A stretch of DNA of 64,000 bases from Alkalimarinus coralli. Lineage in GTDB: Bacteria > Pseudomonadota > Gammaproteobacteria > Pseudomonadales > Oleiphilaceae. The position numbers and the translations under genes are program-made. The stretch is taken from positions 800,513-864,512 of the forward strand of contig NZ_CP096016.1 in NCBI RefSeq assembly GCF_023650515.1, written 5' to 3'. The notes beneath the pieces are model-generated. The model was given only the letters and a program-made list of their open reading frames with translations, searched no databases and was not told the origin of the DNA. Below are positions 49,601 through 58,928 of the stretch, piece after piece (position 1 is the first letter of the stretch; each line of letters begins with the position of its first letter).

Positions 49601-51631
49601 GCCCACGGGGATGAACCGAAATATCAGGTAACCGCTTGGGATAAGAAAGGGTGTTCCCCGTGCCCACGGGGATGAACCGACATCCAGGGGAGAGGTGACG
49701 CAGCTATTGATGTGTTCCCCGTGCCCACGGGGATGAACCGCTCTGTACAATCCATCCGCAATCATAAACATGGTGTTCCCCGTGCCCACGGGGATGAACC
49801 GTCACTTAACATCACTGACCCTGCTGCTGGTGGGTGTTCCCCGTGCCCACGGGGATGAACCGCTCACTGAGATGTCAGTAAAGAAACTTCACTAGTGTTC
49901 CCCGTGCCCACGGGGATGAACCGAATGTCGGCTCTATAGTTGATTTTGATATAACGTGTTCCCCGTGCCCACGGGGATGAACCGCGTAAATCAACCATAT
50001 AGCGAGAGTTGAAATGGTGTTCCCCGTGCCCACGGGGATGAACCGTTCTCTTTACCCTGTTGCATGAGCTTGTCTGCGTGTTCCCCGTGCCCACGGGGAT
50101 GAACCGATTATTTGATAGCATTAACTAGTGTGCAGGTCGTGTTCCCCGTGCCCACGGGGATGAACCGCCTTGGCGAATTCTAAAAATAATTTCTCTGATG
50201 TGTTCCCCGTGCCCACGGGGATGAACCGAAAATGCACTGCTAAAGCAAACGATAGAAAACGTGTTCCCCGTGCCCACGGGGATGAACCGGCAGAGATGCG
50301 CAGGAACGTTTTTACAAGAAAGTGTTCCCCGTGCCCACGGGGATGAACCGGTGTAGTGGCAATATCGCCCCAGTGAATGGGGGTGTTCCCCGTGCCCACG
50401 GGGATGAACCGCAAACAAAAGGAGGTAAACAACAGCAGCGAACGTGTTCCCCGTGCCCACGGGGATGAACCGGGCTTAGTGAAATGTCACCGCAGCGCAG
50501 AGCTGTGTTCCCCGTGCCCACGGGGATGAACCGTAACGAGAGCCAATGAACGGGCTGACAAAGCAGTGTTCCCCGTGCCCACGGGGATGAACCGCGATCT
50601 CTTCAACGTTATATTCACTGCAAATAGTGTTCCCCGTGCCCACGGGGATGAACCGCGACTTGCGCTTCGTCAAGATACCATAGCTGCGTGTTCCCCGTGC
50701 CCACGGGGATGAACCGACCAGTTCTGCGCCTTTTTCAGATGGGTTTATGTGTTCCCCGTGCCCACGGGGATGAACCGCTGCAAGGATAGTGACGGAAGCT
50801 ATGCCAGATGTGTTCCCCGTGCCCACGGGGATGAACCGCGAACGGCGTGACCTGCGGTGCATGCCAGACAGTGTTCCCCGTGCCCACGGGGATGAACCGA
50901 TCATAGCCGAGGAGTTAGGCGTAACGATTGAGTGTTCCCCGTGCCCACGGGGATGAACCGGAATGGACTGATCTAAATAATACTTATAATCTGTGTTCCC
51001 CGTGCCCACGGGGATGAACCGGCCCTATCCGTATTCTCTTCATTAACTTCCAGGTGTTCCCCGTGCCCACGGGGATGAACCGCCTGAAATAGTATGGAGT
51101 GTTGAATAATGCCCGTGTTCCCCGTGCCCACGGGGATGAAACGGACTCATCAGGACAGCTTCTTGATATTGCGACGTGTTCCCCGTGCCCACGGGGATGA
51201 ACCGAACAAATGAAGAATCGGTTTATCACTCATATAGTGTTCCCCGTGCCCACGGGGATGAACCGGAATTATAATTATGTCAGTTACAGGTGTTAAGGTG
51301 TTCCCCGTGCCCACGGGGATGAACCGCTAACCAAGTTAGAATTGGAACACGCTAACTAGTGTTCCCCGTGCCCACGGGGATGAACCGCTAACCAAGTTAG
51401 AATTGGAACACGCTAACTAGTGTTCCCCGTGCCCACGGGGATGAACCGGTGTGAGTGCACCATTCTGAATCAGTTCGTGAGTGTTCCCCGTGCCCACGGG
51501 GATGAACCGCTATTCAGAATGACGTGATCAAAATAGCAGAGGTGTTCCCCGTGCCCACGGGGATGAACCGCACTTATCCTCTGCTCTTATCGGCAGGTCT
51601 AGGTGTTCCCCGTGCCCACGGGGATGAGCCT
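40677..51631 (+). CRISPR. Type I-E CRISPR array, about 180 repeats
   Basis: 29-bp repeat starting GTGTTCCCCG, with inner dyad CCCCGTGCCCACGGGG and ending GATGAACCG; spacers are mostly 32 bp (61-bp period), a few 33-34. The span from first to last repeat (10,926 bp) equals 179 periods plus 7 bp, so 180 repeats and 179 spacers. Most repeats are identical; single changes were seen in the repeats at 46417, 46723, 47821 and 51115, and the last (51603) ends GATGAGCCT, marking the leader-distal end. Several spacers occur two or three times. Minus-strand frames through the array encode only repeated [10 protein letters not shown]-like words and are not genes. The following 143 bp to the PilZ gene hold nothing recognised. 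Confidence 0.99.
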
Positions 51632-51774
51632 TTGTATGCCAGCCTTACTGCAAGCCCTATATTTTTCACCTGTTCATTGCTATCGAGAAGTTTTTGGGTT
51701 ACCGGGGATGTTTTAATAAAGGAAGTGTGGGGCAGGTGGATGTCATGTTGGTCTGACGAGAGGCAGGTTTTTAG

Positions 51775-52182
51775 TTATCCTGCTTTTCTCGCCATTCCGT
51801 AACGCTCGTTGTAGAGCCGCTCTATGCGAGAGAGCGCATTGTCAATTTTGCGGGAGTAATGTCTGTTGCAGGTTGAATAACTGAACGTGATACCTAAACG
51901 GTACTGCCCTGAATGCTTTTCACTGCCAGTGACTACCGCACAGATATTAGATTCAGTGATGTATTTGCCTTTAAAGTCGAGGGTGATTTTCTCTTTCGGT
52001 CTGAAGTTAATGGGGGATTCAACCGCCATGCCATACCGGTTTATGTCGATGCACTTCACATCAACCGCACTTTTTAGCCACTTACGAAAGCCGGAAGGGC
52101 GAATGGTTACTTGAAGGCAGGGCGCGGAGTGCCGCTCTTTTATCCGTCTATCCGGTTGATTATTTGAAGTTCCGTCTTTCAT
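51775..52182 (-). CDS. PilZ-domain protein
   Basis: 135 residues. The PilZ c-di-GMP-binding motifs are present: an Arg cluster at residues 12-18 (RRIKERH) and DINRYG at 46-51, corresponding to the (D/N)xSxxG motif with Asn for Ser. The rest is a beta-barrel-like sequence. It probably responds to cyclic di-GMP; the partner is unknown. It lies beyond the far end of the CRISPR array. Confidence 0.75.
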   Translation of the reverse strand: MKDGTSNNQPDRRIKERHSAPCLQVTIRPSGFRKWLKSAVDVKCIDINRYGMAVESPINFRPKEKITLDFKGKYITESNICAVVTGSEKHSGQYRLGITFSYSTCNRHYSRKIDNALSRIERLYNERYGMARKAG

Positions 52183-52317
52183 ATATCTAAAGCTTCCGAG
52201 AATTATATTTATTTTTCGGTGCCAAATATTCTATCTCTAATTAGTGTGATTACTCAATAGTTGATTTTATCAGCAGAATTTTCAAACAGGTTCAAAGGCG
52301 AAGGTCTTTGGCTTTGC

Positions 52318-52608
52318 TTATGCTTTTGTGTTAATGGTTGCGCCCTTGCGTGAGTGCAGCGCTTCTGGTTTGGCTGAGTGGGCATTCAATAGCAGAGGGC
52401 TGCGACGATCATTAACGCGTCGTCTTTCTTTGCCTGCTAGCGGGGCTTGTTTTTTCCTTCGGTCAGGCATGCGGCGACGTTCACTCGCGCGCTCACGGCG
52501 AATCTGCTGCGTCGTTTCTGAGTGGTCTACGTGCCTGACATCTTTAGATGTGGCTGTGGTTGTCCGGTTTTTGTAGTCCGGCCGGTGATCAATCGGTAAA
52601 AATATCAT
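52318..52608 (-). CDS. Arginine-rich small protein, unknown function
   Basis: 96 residues, very basic in the middle (RRERASERRRMPDRRKK and KERRRVNDRR), with a non-basic N-terminus MIFLPIDHRPDYKNR. AAAGGAG lies upstream at a longish spacing (12 nt). No family was recognised. The composition would suit binding to nucleic acid or another polyanion, or a disordered linker. It could also be a minor frame, but the ribosome-site-like sequence and the length argue for a gene. Confidence 0.45.
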   Translation of the reverse strand: MIFLPIDHRPDYKNRTTTATSKDVRHVDHSETTQQIRRERASERRRMPDRRKKQAPLAGKERRRVNDRRSPLLLNAHSAKPEALHSRKGATINTKA

Positions 52609-52847
52609 TGCTCTGCGGTGCTCCTTTGTAACACGTTGTTCTCCATTTTTGTGCTTTCCTATGCAGTTTAGCGGCGTTTATGGCCAAAACTTTAGCGGCG
52701 CTGTGCAGATGCAACGCTGCTTTATGGCTGAAATTGTTTGTCAGGCGTATTTGGTAAACGCTACACTTAGTGCATTGATGGTCAGTTCATTATATTAATG
52801 CAGATGAACGCTTTTCTACATCTACCTCTCATTTTACGGAATCCATT

Positions 52848-55244
52848 TTGAAGCCTCTAGCGATTGAAACGTTGTACCGAGTTGCAAAGCCAGAAGATCT
52901 GCCGTTCAGGTCGACCAAAGCTCTTAAACCATTAACCGATATCGTCGGGCAGGAGCGTGCTCAGGAAGCCGTTCGTTTTGCCATGTCGATGCATGATAGC
53001 GGCTATAACGTATATGCGGTTGGTCGAAACGGGCTGGGTAAGCGAACCATGATGTTGCGGTACCTGAATCGACACGCGGGTGATGGCCAGCATACGTTTG
53101 ACTGGTGTTATGTTGCCAATTTCGATGAACCCCGTGTGCCAAGAGTGTTAAAACTCCCGGCGGGTATTGGTCAGCAGCTTAAGAAAGATATTGAAAAGTT
53201 GATGGAAAGGCTGGTTAAAACGATCCCGGTAGCCTTTGATAACGATTCATACTTTGAGCGCTCTGAAAAACTGAAAAATGAGCTGGCCGAGAAGCAGGAG
53301 CAGATGCTGCAAAAGCTGGCCAAGCAAGCCAAACGGAAAAAGGTCAGTTTAACTATATCGACCCCGGGTGGGTATCGGTTGGCTGCGTTAAATGGTGAGA
53401 ACCCTCACACATCAGACAGTTTTGCTGAGTTGTCGAAAGAAGAGCAGGCTTACTTTGAAGAAGTGATCGGTAAAATGGAGCTGAAGCTCAGGGGCACGCT
53501 TCGTAAACTGTCTAACTGGGAGCAAGATTACGCCGACAAGCAGGCCAAGCTGAACGAAGAGGTGACGCTGGGCGTATCGAGCCACTTGATTGACGCGCTG
53601 AAAGAGAAATACGAAGTGCACCAAATTGTGGTAGGGCATCTGTCTGCGCTGCAAAAAGACATTATTGATAATCTGGATATTTTTCTGGAAGACAGCGAAG
53701 AGCAGGCTGCTTTTGCGTATGCCGCGCTGGATAAGAAAATGCCCCGGCGCTATCAGGTTAATGTGCTGGTTCATCATAAGGACCGCTCTGCCCCCATTGT
53801 GGTGGAAGAGAGCCCCAATTATCACGCCTTGTTTGGTTATGTTGAAAATGTCACCTACAAAGGCACGGTCTTTACCGATTTCTCGCTGATTCGCCCCGGT
53901 AGCCTGCATAAAGCGAACGGTGGCTTTTTGTTGATGGATGCAAACAAGGTGCTTGAGCAGCCCTATGTATGGGATGGCTTAAAACGGGCACTGCGTGCGA
54001 AAGCGATGAATATTAGTTCGTTGGAACGGGAGGTCACCTTGTCGGGTACGATCTCCATTGAGCCAGAGCCGATCCCGATGGATTTAAAAATTATCCTGTT
54101 TGGAGATCGTGAAACGTTGCTGCTGCTCCAGCATTATGACCCTGAATTTAAGGAGCTGTTTAAGGTTACTGCTGACTTTGAGAATGAAATGCCTCGCACC
54201 GCGGAGACAGAACTTCAGTACGCTAAGTTTATTTCCAGCCTGGTTCACGATAAAGGCCTTTTGCACTGCGACCAGAAAGCGGTGGCGCGAATTATCGAAT
54301 ACAGCTCACGCCAAGCGGAAGACCAGAACAAGTTGTCGTTGCACGCGGCAGATATCGCTAACCTCCTCAGAGAGTCAAATTACTGGGCGCGTCAGGCCAA
54401 TGCCAATATGATCCGCCTGGGGCATGTCGAAAAGGCGCTGGACAGTGAAGAGCACCGCAGCAGCCGAATCAAAGACAGTATGTTTGAGTCGATAGAGAAT
54501 CGTACTACGCTGCTGGATACGTCGGGCTCTGTGGTTGGACAGATCAATGCCCTGTCTGTACTCTCGACAGGCGGGCATGAGTTCGGTATGCCAAACCGCA
54601 TTACCGCCACCTGCCGTTATGGTGATGGCGATGTGATTGATATTGAGCGAGACGCCAAGCTGGGCGGCACCATTCACTCTAAAGGGGTGTTGATACTCTC
54701 GTCTTATCTGGCATCGGTGTTTGCCAAGCGCGAGCCAATGCACTTGTCGGCCAGTATTACCTTTGAGCAGTCATACGGTGAAGTCGATGGCGATAGTGCC
54801 TCACTGGCTGAACTCTGTGCGCTTATCTCTTCACTATCTGAGGTGCCGATTCGTCAGGATTTGGCAATGACCGGTTCGGTTAACCAGTTTGGTTTTGTTC
54901 AGCCGGTGGGTGGGCTAAATGAGAAGATAGAAGGCTTCCATAAAGCGTGCCAAATACATGGCTTTACCGGCACCCAAGGGGTCATCATTCCAACTACCAA
55001 TGTTCACAATCTGATGCTGGGCAAAGAGGTGCTTAAGTCGATTAGAAAAGGTGACTTCCGTATTTATGCGGTGGCAACCATTGCAGAAGCATTGCTGCTA
55101 CTGACCGGGCTACCCAGTGGAGAAGAGGATGCGGATGGCAACTTCCCCGGCGACTCTATTTACGGAAAAATCCAGACGTTGCTTGATGAACTGAGAGAAG
55201 AGGAAGAAGAGGATGAGGGTGAGCAGGGGTCAGAAAAGTCGTAA
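52848..55244 (+). CDS. Lon-family ATP-dependent protease (COG1067, LonB/YcbZ-like)
   Basis: 798 residues. An N-terminal AAA-like region (VGQERAQEAVRFAMSM; P-loop variant GRNGLGKRT with Arg after the Lys) contains a long coiled-coil insert (about 110-190, rich in K/E/L). The Lon-type protease domain is at the C-terminus. The catalytic dyad is S650 in GDSASLAEL and K693 in GLNEKIEGF, 43 residues apart as in Lon. It probably degrades damaged or regulatory proteins. The start is TTG, as no ATG exists in the first 45 codons; a TTACGGA lies upstream. Confidence 0.88.
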   Translation: MKPLAIETLYRVAKPEDLPFRSTKALKPLTDIVGQERAQEAVRFAMSMHDSGYNVYAVGRNGLGKRTMMLRYLNRHAGDGQHTFDWCYVANFDEPRVPRVLKLPAGIGQQLKKDIEKLMERLVKTIPVAFDNDSYFERSEKLKNELAEKQEQMLQKLAKQAKRKKVSLTISTPGGYRLAALNGENPHTSDSFAELSKEEQAYFEEVIGKMELKLRGTLRKLSNWEQDYADKQAKLNEEVTLGVSSHLIDALKEKYEVHQIVVGHLSALQKDIIDNLDIFLEDSEEQAAFAYAALDKKMPRRYQVNVLVHHKDRSAPIVVEESPNYHALFGYVENVTYKGTVFTDFSLIRPGSLHKANGGFLLMDANKVLEQPYVWDGLKRALRAKAMNISSLEREVTLSGTISIEPEPIPMDLKIILFGDRETLLLLQHYDPEFKELFKVTADFENEMPRTAETELQYAKFISSLVHDKGLLHCDQKAVARIIEYSSRQAEDQNKLSLHAADIANLLRESNYWARQANANMIRLGHVEKALDSEEHRSSRIKDSMFESIENRTTLLDTSGSVVGQINALSVLSTGGHEFGMPNRITATCRYGDGDVIDIERDAKLGGTIHSKGVLILSSYLASVFAKREPMHLSASITFEQSYGEVDGDSASLAELCALISSLSEVPIRQDLAMTGSVNQFGFVQPVGGLNEKIEGFHKACQIHGFTGTQGVIIPTTNVHNLMLGKEVLKSIRKGDFRIYAVATIAEALLLLTGLPSGEEDADGNFPGDSIYGKIQTLLDELREEEEEDEGEQGSEKS

Positions 55245-55270
55245 GATAGATTAGGAATAGATAGTACAGA

Positions 55271-55900
55271 TTAGGAATAGATAAGGCGGAAGGTCAGGTT
55301 AATGCGTGGGCCAACCGCCTTTTTTGTTTTTGGAATCTGGTGCTGCCAGTTTTTCTGTGTCTCGCCAGACATGAGTAACAGGGCATTGTGGGGCAGGTTG
55401 AGCTTTATTGTTGAGTGCTTTCGGGCTATGTGCCGAAGTTGAAACTGTCGTGTTGCACCGAGCGAAAGTGATGCGATAACAGGGTTGTGACCTAACTCGG
55501 GTTCGTTGTCCTGGTGCCAGGAAACACTATCGTTTCCGTCACGGTAGTAGTTTGCCAGCACACTGTTGTATGGCTGTTGGGTGATGGCTTCAATTTTCTG
55601 TTTGATATACCGAAGCTCTTCTGTCCAGTTGATAGGGGGGAGTGATATACCCGAATAGCCATAGTGGCTATTATCGTCACCATACCAGGCTTGTAATCTT
55701 GGAATGGGTATCACTTTACCGGCTATTTTCATTTCATCTTGTGTCCACGCTAATGTTTCAGATAGGCGTGTAAAAAGCGTATCTGCTTCACTCGACGTAA
55801 ATAACGGGTACCAGAGTGCGAGCTGTCCTTCTTCGATAGGCAGGTCGCGTTTATCTGCGGGTGCTTCAAGTAATGCATCATCAAATAACGAAGCGGTCAT
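55271..55900 (-). CDS. AlkB-family 2-oxoglutarate/Fe(II) dioxygenase
   Basis: 209 residues. Repairs alkylated bases by oxidative demethylation, most like the AlkB2/3-type (AlkB homolog) proteins. The iron ligands are H129-x-D131 (WHQDNEPELG) and H187 (WQHQIP), and the 2-oxoglutarate arginines are R199 and R205 (RINLTFR). The substrate-lid region NYYRDGNDSVSWHQD is typical. It is convergent with the Lon-family gene, 26 bp apart. Confidence 0.92.
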   Translation of the reverse strand: MTASLFDDALLEAPADKRDLPIEEGQLALWYPLFTSSEADTLFTRLSETLAWTQDEMKIAGKVIPIPRLQAWYGDDNSHYGYSGISLPPINWTEELRYIKQKIEAITQQPYNSVLANYYRDGNDSVSWHQDNEPELGHNPVIASLSLGATRQFQLRHIARKHSTIKLNLPHNALLLMSGETQKNWQHQIPKTKKAVGPRINLTFRLIYS

Positions 55901-55965
55901 GCTTTATCCTAAACAAACTAAAATAATGGGCATTGAGGTCGGCGGGCTCTATTAACTAATCAAAC

Positions 55966-57057
55966 CTATGAATCAATCGCCACCCCCATTCTATTGGCTC
56001 CCCATGTGCCGGGTTTAGCTTCAAATAAACCGGGTAGCCGGGTGCCGCATTGGTTGCAGCTCTGGTGTGCGTCGAGGTTCCACTCGCCCAACTGATACCA
56101 GTCGCGTTCAATCAGCCGTTGGCCACATGAATTGCAGTAAGTGCTGCTGCCTGCTGTATCGTGCACATTGCCTGTGTAAACATACCGCATTCCATTGCTC
56201 ATGGCGATATCTCTTGCGCGGGTCAAGGTATGGGGCGGGGTAGGCGGTATGTCTCTCATTTTCCAGTCAGGGTGAAATGCAGAAAAATGCAATGGAATAT
56301 CATGCCCCAGATTATCGACAATCCACTTCGACATTTTCTCGATCTCTTCTGAAGCATCGTTTTGATCAGGGATGAGCAAAGTCGTGATTTCAAACCAAAC
56401 GTCGGTTTCGTGTTTCAGATAGAGCAGGGTGTCCAGCACATCTTTTAGGTGGCCGCCACAAAGCTTGTAGTAAAAGCCTTCAGTAAACCCTTTCAGGTCG
56501 ATGTTGGCGGCATCCATATAGTTAAAGAATGCTTTACGGGGTTCCGGGCAGATATATCCGGCCGTCACAGCGATGTTTTTGATGTCGTGTTTTCGACACT
56601 CTTTGGCAACATCAATGGCATATTCCATGAAGATAACCGGGTCGTTATAGGTATAAGCGACGCTACGGCAGCCGGTTGCTGCTGCTTTGGCGGCGAGTGC
56701 GACAGGCATGGCGCTATCGGCAAGGGTGTCCATTTCGCGTGATTTGCTCATATCCCAGTTCTGACAGAATTTGCAGGCCAAATTGCAGCCAGCGGTGCCG
56801 AATGAGAGTACAGGGGTGCCAGGCAGGTAGTGGTTTAAGGGTTTCTTTTCAATGGGGTCGATACAGAAGCCGGAAGACCGGCCATAGGTATTGAGTACGA
56901 TTTCGTGATTGACGCAACTGCGCACAAAACACAGGCCCTGCTGGCCCTCGTGCAGTTTGCATGCCCTGGGGCATACGTCGCACTGGGTTCGTCCATCATC
57001 CAGCGTGTGCCAGTACTGAGTTGGAAAGTTGGCTGGAGGTTGCATCTTTGAGTTCAT
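55966..57057 (-). CDS. amrS: AmrS-type radical SAM enzyme (AmmeMemoRadiSam system)
   Basis: 363 residues from the ATG at 57057. The radical SAM cluster is C91-x3-C95-x2-C98 (AGCNLACKFCQNW), preceded by an N-terminal Cys-rich segment CDVCPRACKLHEGQQGLC and followed by a C-terminal zinc-binding region (CNSCGQR and CNQCGTR). This matches the AmrS/pyruvate-formate-lyase-activating-like family of the AmmeMemoRadiSam group. The substrate is unknown. The other members (AmrA, AmrB) are not next to it in this window. Confidence 0.85.
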   Translation of the reverse strand: MNSKMQPPANFPTQYWHTLDDGRTQCDVCPRACKLHEGQQGLCFVRSCVNHEIVLNTYGRSSGFCIDPIEKKPLNHYLPGTPVLSFGTAGCNLACKFCQNWDMSKSREMDTLADSAMPVALAAKAAATGCRSVAYTYNDPVIFMEYAIDVAKECRKHDIKNIAVTAGYICPEPRKAFFNYMDAANIDLKGFTEGFYYKLCGGHLKDVLDTLLYLKHETDVWFEITTLLIPDQNDASEEIEKMSKWIVDNLGHDIPLHFSAFHPDWKMRDIPPTPPHTLTRARDIAMSNGMRYVYTGNVHDTAGSSTYCNSCGQRLIERDWYQLGEWNLDAHQSCNQCGTRLPGLFEAKPGTWGANRMGVAIDS

Positions 57058-57223
57058 AACCCTGCATCCTGTTATTGCACAAAGCACTCCCTGTCAGTAG
57101 CTCCTCATTTATAGTTTTGGGTCGTTTTGTAAATAATTCAAGAATTGCGGGTATTACGGGCTTTTACACTTGGCGCTGAGCGTTTATGCTAAGGCTATAT
57201 TATTTCAGGAGTATCAGTCGGAT

Positions 57224-58096
57224 ATGCGTCTATTAGTCACGTTTTTTTCACTTGTATTTTATTTTTCGGTGACATCCGCTGTTGCTGATGTTGTTACCAA
57301 TAGCAGCAGCGAGTCTGCCAGCAATAAGCCGATTGTGCTAAAAGGAATAAAAGCCCAGGGGAGTTTGCTGGTTGGTCAGGTTGACCCTGATGCTGACGTA
57401 TTCCTGAACGATAAGCCGCTTAAAGTAGCTGACAATGGCGTGATTGTGTTTGGTTTTGGGCGTGACGCTGAGCTAAATCACAAGCTTACGGTTGTTTCAA
57501 AAAACGGTGAAAAACACATTGAGCCTGTTACGTTAGAAAAGCGGGACTATAAAGTTCAGCGCATTAACGGCATCTCAAAAAAGATCATGAACCCCAGTAA
57601 GAAAAATCAGCAACGCTCACGTGCTGAAGCGGCCTTGGTTAGAAAAGCCAGAGAAACTGACTCGACGCGACAAGACTTCCTGACGGGTTTTATACAACCG
57701 GTAAAAGGGCCAGTAACCGGCGTATATGGCAGTCAGCGTGTCTATAACGGGGTACCCAAACGCCCTCATTTTGGGGTTGATTATGCGGCCCCGGTAGGCA
57801 CGCCTGTTATCGCACCCGCCTCTGGCGTCGTGACACTCGCCCATGATGATATGTTTTATTCAGGTGGCACGTTAATTGTCGATCATGGTTTTGGTGTGTC
57901 CTCCACCTTCATCCACTTAAGTAAAATTTTGGTAAAAGAGGGGCAGGAGATTAAACAGGGAGAGGTTATAGCAGAAGTTGGTAAAAGCGGCCGAGCTACA
58001 GGTGCTCACCTGGACTGGCGCATTAACTGGTATAAGCTCAGAATAGACCCTCAGCTGGTGATGAAAGCAATGCCTGATGAGGTCGTTTTTCAGTAG
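57224..58096 (+). CDS. M23 (LytM-like) peptidase-family protein
   Basis: 290 residues from the ATG at 57224, which gives a clear signal peptide (RLLVTFFSLVFYFSVTSAVA). The LytM domain is at about 180-285, with HFGVD carrying the first zinc ligands. The second motif, usually HxH, reads GAHLDWRINW, so one His is replaced by Asp. Envelope proteins of this subfamily may still cut peptidoglycan with an altered ligand or may be inactive activators of amidases. An N-terminal beta-sandwich (about 40-130) precedes it. Located in the periplasm. Confidence 0.8.
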   Translation: MRLLVTFFSLVFYFSVTSAVADVVTNSSSESASNKPIVLKGIKAQGSLLVGQVDPDADVFLNDKPLKVADNGVIVFGFGRDAELNHKLTVVSKNGEKHIEPVTLEKRDYKVQRINGISKKIMNPSKKNQQRSRAEAALVRKARETDSTRQDFLTGFIQPVKGPVTGVYGSQRVYNGVPKRPHFGVDYAAPVGTPVIAPASGVVTLAHDDMFYSGGTLIVDHGFGVSSTFIHLSKILVKEGQEIKQGEVIAEVGKSGRATGAHLDWRINWYKLRIDPQLVMKAMPDEVVFQ

Positions 58097-58226
58097 TTGA
58101 GGTTATTTGAGCGGTTAAGCGTGTTTACCGGCAGTTGAAGGGCGTCAGCCAAGATCGTTTACAGGTAGTTTAAGGCACAAAAACAATATTAATCAGGTTT
58201 ACCCAATCACGATGGAGTCATAGGTA

Positions 58227-58838
58227 ATGACGGATAGTCAGCAGGTAGTATATATTGTAGAAGATGATGAGGCGGTGAGAGACTCATTAGAGATGATGCT
58301 GGTTTCAATGGAGCACAAGGTAGAGACGTTTCCAACGGCCAATGCTTTTTTGGACAGTTACAGCGAGTCAATGGCAGGTTGTATCGTGCTGGATATTCGA
58401 ATGCCTGGCATGGATGGAATGGAGTTGCAGAAAGAACTTAATAGCCGTAACTCTATCCTGCCGATTATATTCGTGACAGGCCACGGAGATGTGCCGATGG
58501 CTGTTGAGGCCATGCAGTTAGGGGCGATTGACTTTATACAAAAGCCGTATCGTGAGCAGGAACTGCTGGAAAAAATAAAAGCAGCACTAGAACTCGATGC
58601 AGAGCAGCGCGACTCGCTAAAAGAAAAGAAAGAGATTATCCGCCGGTTAGAAGAGCTGACACCTCGTGAAAAAGAAATTATGGATATGATGATTGAAGGG
58701 CACGCCAACAAGGTGATTGCGATTGATCTTGATATCAGCCAGCGAACAGTAGAAATTCACCGCTCACGAGTGATGCACAAAATGGGGACGCACTCACTGG
58801 CCCACTTGGTAAGAATGGTTTTAATGGTCAAAGAATAG
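58227..58838 (+). CDS. FixJ-type response regulator
   Basis: 203 residues. Receiver domain with phospho-acceptor D56 (VLDIRMPG), T84 and K106 (IQKPY), followed by a LuxR-type HTH (about 140-200, LTPREKEIMDMMIEGHANKVI and SQRTVEIHRSRVMHKMG). It pairs with the kinase downstream, 90 bp after it. Targets unknown. Confidence 0.93.
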   Translation: MTDSQQVVYIVEDDEAVRDSLEMMLVSMEHKVETFPTANAFLDSYSESMAGCIVLDIRMPGMDGMELQKELNSRNSILPIIFVTGHGDVPMAVEAMQLGAIDFIQKPYREQELLEKIKAALELDAEQRDSLKEKKEIIRRLEELTPREKEIMDMMIEGHANKVIAIDLDISQRTVEIHRSRVMHKMGTHSLAHLVRMVLMVKE

Positions 58839-58891
58839 AGGTTAGAGGTTAGAGGTTAGAGGTTAGAGGTTAGAGGTTAGAGGTTAGAGGT
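58836..58891 (+). repeat. Heptanucleotide tandem repeat (TAGAGGT)8
   Basis: Eight exact copies of TAGAGGT. The first copy contains the TAG stop of the response regulator, and the run ends 37 bp before the kinase ATG. Copy number could vary by slippage and would change the spacing between the two genes or a ribosome site. Confidence 0.9.
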
Positions 58892-58928
58892 TTGCCCCTT
58901 TTGCAGGATATTTATTAAGGCTGTATAA

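Noticed and set aside
40677-51631. Many minus-strand and some plus-strand reading frames of 60-195 codons through the array, coding for repeated [19 protein letters not shown] and VHPRGHGEH words
   Set aside because: They are the three frames of the CRISPR repeat read in turn (61-bp period shifts the frame by one) and have no codon or start signals of genes.
51524-51802. Plus-strand frame of 92 codons at the array's far end
   Set aside because: It starts inside a spacer and reads through two repeats, and has no ribosome site. It overlaps the PilZ gene end.
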